64,000 nt of DNA, from assembly GCA_009192285.1 (NCBI GenBank), contig CM018604.1, positions 4,435,746 through 4,499,745 of the forward strand, in the 5' to 3' direction. A program made the position numbers and the translations under genes. Of this stretch, positions 59,637 to 64,000 are shown one piece after another. Position 1 is the stretch's first letter, and every line of letters begins with the position of its first letter. Source of the DNA: Morchella semilibera. Lineage: Eukaryota; Ascomycota; Pezizomycetes; Pezizales; Morchellaceae. Below the pieces are notes generated by a model. The model was not told where the DNA came from. It was given only the letters and a program-made list of their open reading frames with translations, and did no database searches.

Positions 59637-61328
59637 CCGCTGACTGGGCTGGGCAGAGCAGTGAGGTTAAGGGTGTATTCAGAGCTTACATGTACTCATT
59701 TATACGTACGTATATATGTGGAGTGCACTATCGGCTAGGCCTATTCGCTGACGTGGTGTGGAGGGTACGTGTTGCAGTGGTGGAGGAAAACTAACATCAT
59801 GTAGCTCTGGCAAATCATCTTCATGAGGTCGGGTGCAAAAAGAACGTTCAGATCCGCCGAGCCCCATTACGGTCAGGCTACTTCGCAATTTACCATCTCA
59901 TCTCTCGACTTTTAATATGACATCATAGATAATCACTCGTGCGCCAAGAAACATAAAACGATATAATCTACGCTACTTCTCGGACGTTAGTCCCAAGACT
60001 AATAGTATACAAATTACCCAGCCAGATATGAGCTATCATCATCGGTCAGTGTCTTTGGCGCTTCTAAGTAAAACTTGAAGCTTCAAACTTTGGAAGTGCC
60101 ATAGCAGTACATATTCTAACCGCAAAACGGCGGGGTACCCCAAGGCTCATATATACATGTACTTCCAAAGTGCAACACCGAATTCTGTTTTAGTTAACTC
60201 GAAATATAAAGGGGAAAAACCGGAGTGTCACATTTGATACTGAAATAGCCCACCCCATACCATCAGTTCCGGTCTTATATAGCATACAAGGTAATTCGCC
60301 TACACCATAACCGCATAGCTACCGCGTCTGCATGATGAGTATATGCTGGAAGCAAGTTCCAGTCTTTGCTCAACTCAGCGGCACGTATCGTCACACCACC
60401 TCTCTTGGTCTGCGCATATACTGGCCCGCTGCCTTGGCAAAGAAATGATCGAAACTACATGAATAGGCACACCTGCTCGGCCCGCCCGGATAAAAATACT
60501 CTGCACTGGCGAGCGTCTAGTAAAAATAGTATATATTAAAGGCCTGAAAGTAGCAAGAGACAACATAGTAAGGCTGCCATATTAAGACAACATAAAATTA
60601 AAATGAGTCATGTCACGTCACCGGTTCATGAAATAGAATGAGTAAGCCGTGATACATAATATCTTTCTCCTCCGTTAAACAGTAATGTAGTTACATGACT
60701 AAGCGAGATAGAAATGAATAGGGAATCCGGAATTAATATTGAAATCTAAACCGATAGTTGTAACTTTGCATTTGGAATAGCCTGTGTGTGAGCCCAATCG
60801 AAACTAGGGGATGGATATATAAAGCAAAACATGGGTGATATCGTAGGATCAAAAGTTGAAACGCCTCTACATCTAGATTTTTCGGGCACCGATCAATCTT
60901 AATTATCACTAGATTACGGCAGTAGAATAATGGGTATTAGTGCTATATTACTACCTCGGTTTATCTAGTTTCATCACCTTCTAGGCCCTAGCCCCCGAGG
61001 CCTCATTGTATGTACGTATGCATGTACCCTACTCATGTACACTTACTCAAGCGTCATCATATGTATACTATTACAAATAGTATACCAACAAAGACGCGCA
61101 GTATTTCCCCACGACAATGGCTAGGGGGTTGGTCCCACAGAATACCTTATAACCCCCAAATACCCTATATCTTCTCCCTTTATACCCCTTTATCTAGGCT
61201 AATAAACCAAAGTTCATAATCAAATCAAACCGTCTTGAAACGTCCTCAACCTCGACCCCAGGTTTCCTGATCTACCTTACTACCTCACCTATACAGATAC
61301 CAGCAGCTACACAAAGCCAGGCCTCACC

Positions 61329-61787
61329 ATGTACCACAGTTCAAAATCCCTCTTCTTCCTCTCTTATCTCCTGTTCTCTTACTCCGTTCACGCCCTCTTC
61401 GAACCCAGATGCTCCGTAACCGAAAACAAGAATCTATTCCCACTTCTCTCCGACGTTTTTCGGTCCTTGGTAGGCTGCGAGGATCGCCCCGCCTCTCAGA
61501 TGCCCCGTATCCCCCCAAACGCCGAAGGATTCCCCTCCACTTTCACCAGCGAAGGCGTGCATGATCTCATCAGACTGTGCACCCCACCTTTTGCGACATC
61601 CAACAGCGCGGTTCTGAGGATGTGTCCACCGGTGAGTGGTGGTGGACATGCCGGCATTGTTTACAATTGCGCTGAAATCAGACGCGCGGTGATAAGGTTG
61701 AAGGAAGCCTGTAAAGGGAAACAGAGGATCGGGGCAATTACGGAGCTAAATGATGGGCGGGGATATGTCTTTGTGGGAACTGCCTGA
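61329..61787 (+). CDS. small secreted cysteine protein (paralogue B)
   Basis: A single exon of 152 residues with a good start context (CTCACCATG). The leader is hydrophobic (SLFFLSYLLFSYSVHA) and cleavage is likely near residue 22. The mature part has six cysteines. Four of them match paralogue A at 24,694: an early one (RCSV against TCAL), then C-x-x-PF, MC and the AC in KEAC. The shared core continues through GGG..GIVY, EI..AV, and ends in a short G..FVG strand. The two extra cysteines could form an extra disulfide. Synteny gives no hint of function; an extracellular role is the only safe inference. Confidence 0.75.
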   Translation: MYHSSKSLFFLSYLLFSYSVHALFEPRCSVTENKNLFPLLSDVFRSLVGCEDRPASQMPRIPPNAEGFPSTFTSEGVHDLIRLCTPPFATSNSAVLRMCPPVSGGGHAGIVYNCAEIRRAVIRLKEACKGKQRIGAITELNDGRGYVFVGTA

Positions 61788-62583
61788 ATCTTGATTTTTA
61801 CAATTATTAGGTAAAGGTTTCCCTTAATCAAGGATTACGCTTCTTTTCTGGGTTTTTTTTCTTTCTTCTTCTGTTTTCTCGGTATTTTCTTTTCATTTGA
61901 GTCGTATTTTGTATATTATCCAAATCTTTAGACCCTCAAGCACCAATTAATTAAATTCTAATTCTTAAAAATTTATCGTTACCTGAACTTTCCGCTTTTT
62001 CTTCTCCCCCGTGAAGGGCATTTGTGATTGATGATTGAGTGCTGGCAAACAGCATCTGTGTGCATCCTGATTTCCCTGTAGGCGCGTGCTCGGGCTCACA
62101 ATGTTATTCGCTGTTCTATTTAGGCACAATGGCAGTACTGGCCTTCGGCTTAAGGAATATATGCAGTTACTACATCCTTCGTCTCGCCGTGCCTAATGAA
62201 TAGCCTTGACCCGAGCCTTGGGTTCGGAAAACAGGAAGAAGCGGGTGGTTTTTTCCTCGGAAAACCGGACACGTGAAAACCTTTCAATCGCCTGTGCCCT
62301 TGGTCCCCCCGCGTGCTTCACGTGTGCGAATTTGACAGGTCGGGGTGTGTAGATGATACGCACAGACGTGGTCTCACCATCATCCGGGGAGCCGTTGAGA
62401 CAGAGGCCCGAGTGATTTTCCGTGACTAACCTGCAAATAATGTTAAACAGAGACAGGATAGGTCATGCTCATCGGGGGGCGTCGAACCACACCCATTGAA
62501 TTCTGTTCATCAATTAAAACTGTTGCCCAATTTCCCCTCTCGGGGGTTATCAACGTCTTGAATTAAGAGCCAGACATGCAAAT
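61788..62583. other. 3' region and intergenic
   Basis: A T-rich probable 3' UTR follows the secreted protein gene. A minus-strand 18-nt motif lies at 62,408-62,425. No gene is seen. Confidence 0.45.
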
Positions 62584-62839
62584 ATGGCAGATTCCATGGG
62601 ACTCTCCGACCTCAAAAGAGGCCCTATGTCCCAAGAGAAATGTTGTGAGTATCCTAGAAGGTCTAAGCGATTGGAGGCGAGTAGAATTGCAAGACTAGAA
62701 GCATTTCACCGTGGAACAGGATCAATTGAGGAAGAACGCATGGTAAGTCTAAGCAGTCTCAACAACAAAACCCATATTCTTGAATCATACGCAGCGCTAC
62801 GAAGCCCGCACTAGGATTAAGGTGGCAAGAGTATCTTAA
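62584..62839 (+). CDS. possible tiny two-exon gene
   Basis: Exons 62,584-62,742 and 62,795-62,839 would encode 67 residues. The 52-nt intron has a perfect GTAAGT donor and a GCAG acceptor, in phase 0. The product is basic and helical (RRSKRLEASRIARLEAF). It has no recognisable domain. The splice signals are good, but at this length the frame could be chance. Confidence 0.3.
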
Positions 62840-64000
62840 CTGTATGAAGCATATATACCATATGAAAATGTGAGGAGGACATAATCCTGGCAGTATTTTG
62901 AGCCGCTCGCCCATGCTGGCCACTAGGAATGATACACCTATCCGCGGAAGGCAGTTTAGTAGATAGGCTGAACAGGCACTTATTTATTTATTTGTTTATT
63001 AAGTACGTATACGTGCAGCAGCTGAAGAGCTATAGTTGCTACATGTTTAAATAATATAGTGCCAAAAGGGGATGGTATATTGTGGCAATGTGCAATTTTT
63101 TTAGAAAGTGCAGAAAACATACGGCATTTCAGCCAGTACTACACCAATTCTATAACTCATCGGATATAGTAGTTGTTTCACACCACTCTCTGGATACTAT
63201 TATCTACGGATACACTAGCACTTTTCTGGCTCGATATATTCCCGCCTCTATCATGAGTCAATATGTTTCGCGCTGCATATATGTTCCTATAGATCTGCTT
63301 CGAACATTCCCTGCACCTCAACACGCCACCATCCCCACACATCCTATCCAATGAATCTAAAGTAAAATTCCACGTTAGAATTACCACGTTTCGATCGCGG
63401 AATCTCCAAGTTATGAGCCTGGCTCACCTCCGTTGCGTCATGTTTAGTCGCATTCTCGGGCACCCCAGAACCCTTAAGCATAAATTACGCCAACGTGTAT
63501 AATGAGGGTCATGGATCCATGAAGTTTTCGAACACAACCACTATTACATGCCATACAAAAAGATAGCCTTAGCGGGCCTTCCCTATGCATGCAACATGAA
63601 ATTACGAGTAGTGCGCTCCATCACAGGCTATCACTCGAATGTTCAACAACCCCGCCAGGCGACCCAACCCAAAAACCACCCAGGAAATTTACTACATGGA
63701 TTCCCAACCCCAGCCGACCGAATCGATCGAGTGGCCAAAAACTCCCAGAAAAAAGCTGAAAGGGATAGGTGTGGCGACATTAAGATTGATCGTCGCTTCA
63801 ACGAGTGCTTGGACAAGGGGGGGGTGGTTACACACAAGGGGAAATGTATGAGATCACTTTTTTTGTTTTTTTCTCCTGCAGAGCCGCGTCTGTTCCAGAT
63901 GAAACTACAATAATCAAAAACCCTAACCCTAGAGACACTCAGTTAACAGTAACCTGGTGAGATCTATTAGAGTGATTCGCAACGTAGCCGGTGATTGCCT
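62840..64000. other. gene-free end of window
   Basis: No gene supported. An 18-nt motif lies at 63,621-63,638. Two telomere-like units CCCTAA occur at 63,920-63,933 but do not form an array. Confidence 0.45.

Larger units (their letters stand above)
57487..61328. other. intergenic region
   Basis: No gene supported. 18-nt motifs occur at 58,565-58,582 and 59,923-59,940 on the + strand. TACATGTA occurs at 59,192, 59,687 and 60,154. There is a hairpin at 58,770-58,791 and a tandem duplication at 59,557-59,636. Confidence 0.45.

Noticed and set aside
63917-63933. Telomere-like AACCCTAACCCTA
   Set aside because: Only two units; similar isolated pairs occur near 50,940 and 59,264. No telomeric array or chromosome end.
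1-64000. CRISPR arrays, bacterial operons and ribosome binding sites
   Set aside because: None seen; the window is eukaryotic. The dispersed motifs are irregularly spaced and on both strands, unlike a CRISPR array.

Overview
The window is nuclear DNA of a filamentous ascomycete (Pezizomycotina). Evidence: short introns (51-107 nt) with GT..AG ends and CTAAC/CTAAT branch sites, a fungal CBM1 cellulose-binding module, CAAAATG-type starts, a tRNA-Asp with a 10-nt intron, and protein families typical of these fungi. Gene density is very low and repeats are abundant, which would fit a repeat-rich Pezizomycetes-type genome (truffle or morel relatives). That placement is inference only.

Layout. 1-18.7 kb has no convincing gene. 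It holds a pyrimidine microsatellite (1.43-1.72 kb) and a degenerate long-period repeat block (about 2.5-11.8 kb) whose units share a fixed order of boxes around an 18-nt motif, TCAYRNNNTATCACTCGG. 18.77-20.9 kb: a tandem repeat cluster, then a two-exon gene for a glutamate-rich protein with many SUMO-consensus-like VKEE motifs. 24.7 kb: a small secreted cysteine protein, with a paralogue at 61.3 kb. 28.6-28.9 kb: a possible two-helix membrane protein. 31.96-35.99 kb: a 1286-residue inositol polyphosphate 5-phosphatase with a proline-rich N-terminus, beta-propeller, phosphatase domain and a short UBA-like tail on a separate 3' exon. 37.2 kb: a small Cys6 protein. 38.6-39.3 kb: a two-exon GFA-family zinc enzyme. 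40.1-41.7 kb: an unrecognised 513-residue protein. 44.4-46.7 kb: an eight-exon secreted GH5 cellulase with CBM1 and X2 modules. 49.2 kb: a small membrane protein. 54.04 kb: tRNA-Asp. 56.3-57.5 kb: a CoA-transferase family III/alpha-methylacyl-CoA racemase with a C-terminal SKL peroxisomal signal. 61.3 kb: the second secreted paralogue. 62.6 kb: a possible tiny gene.

The genes do not form a pathway or cluster. They are single genes separated by long repeat-bearing spacers. Three non-coding signals stand out: the dispersed 18-nt motif (about 30 copies on both strands over the whole window), the palindrome TACATGTA (about 31 exact copies where roughly one is expected, including copies 90-140 bp upstream of three genes), and a 77-bp hairpin element at 41,974-42,050 flanked by a perfect 9-bp direct repeat, which looks like a Mutator-type MITE. 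All positions and splice sites were read by eye; no database search was possible.
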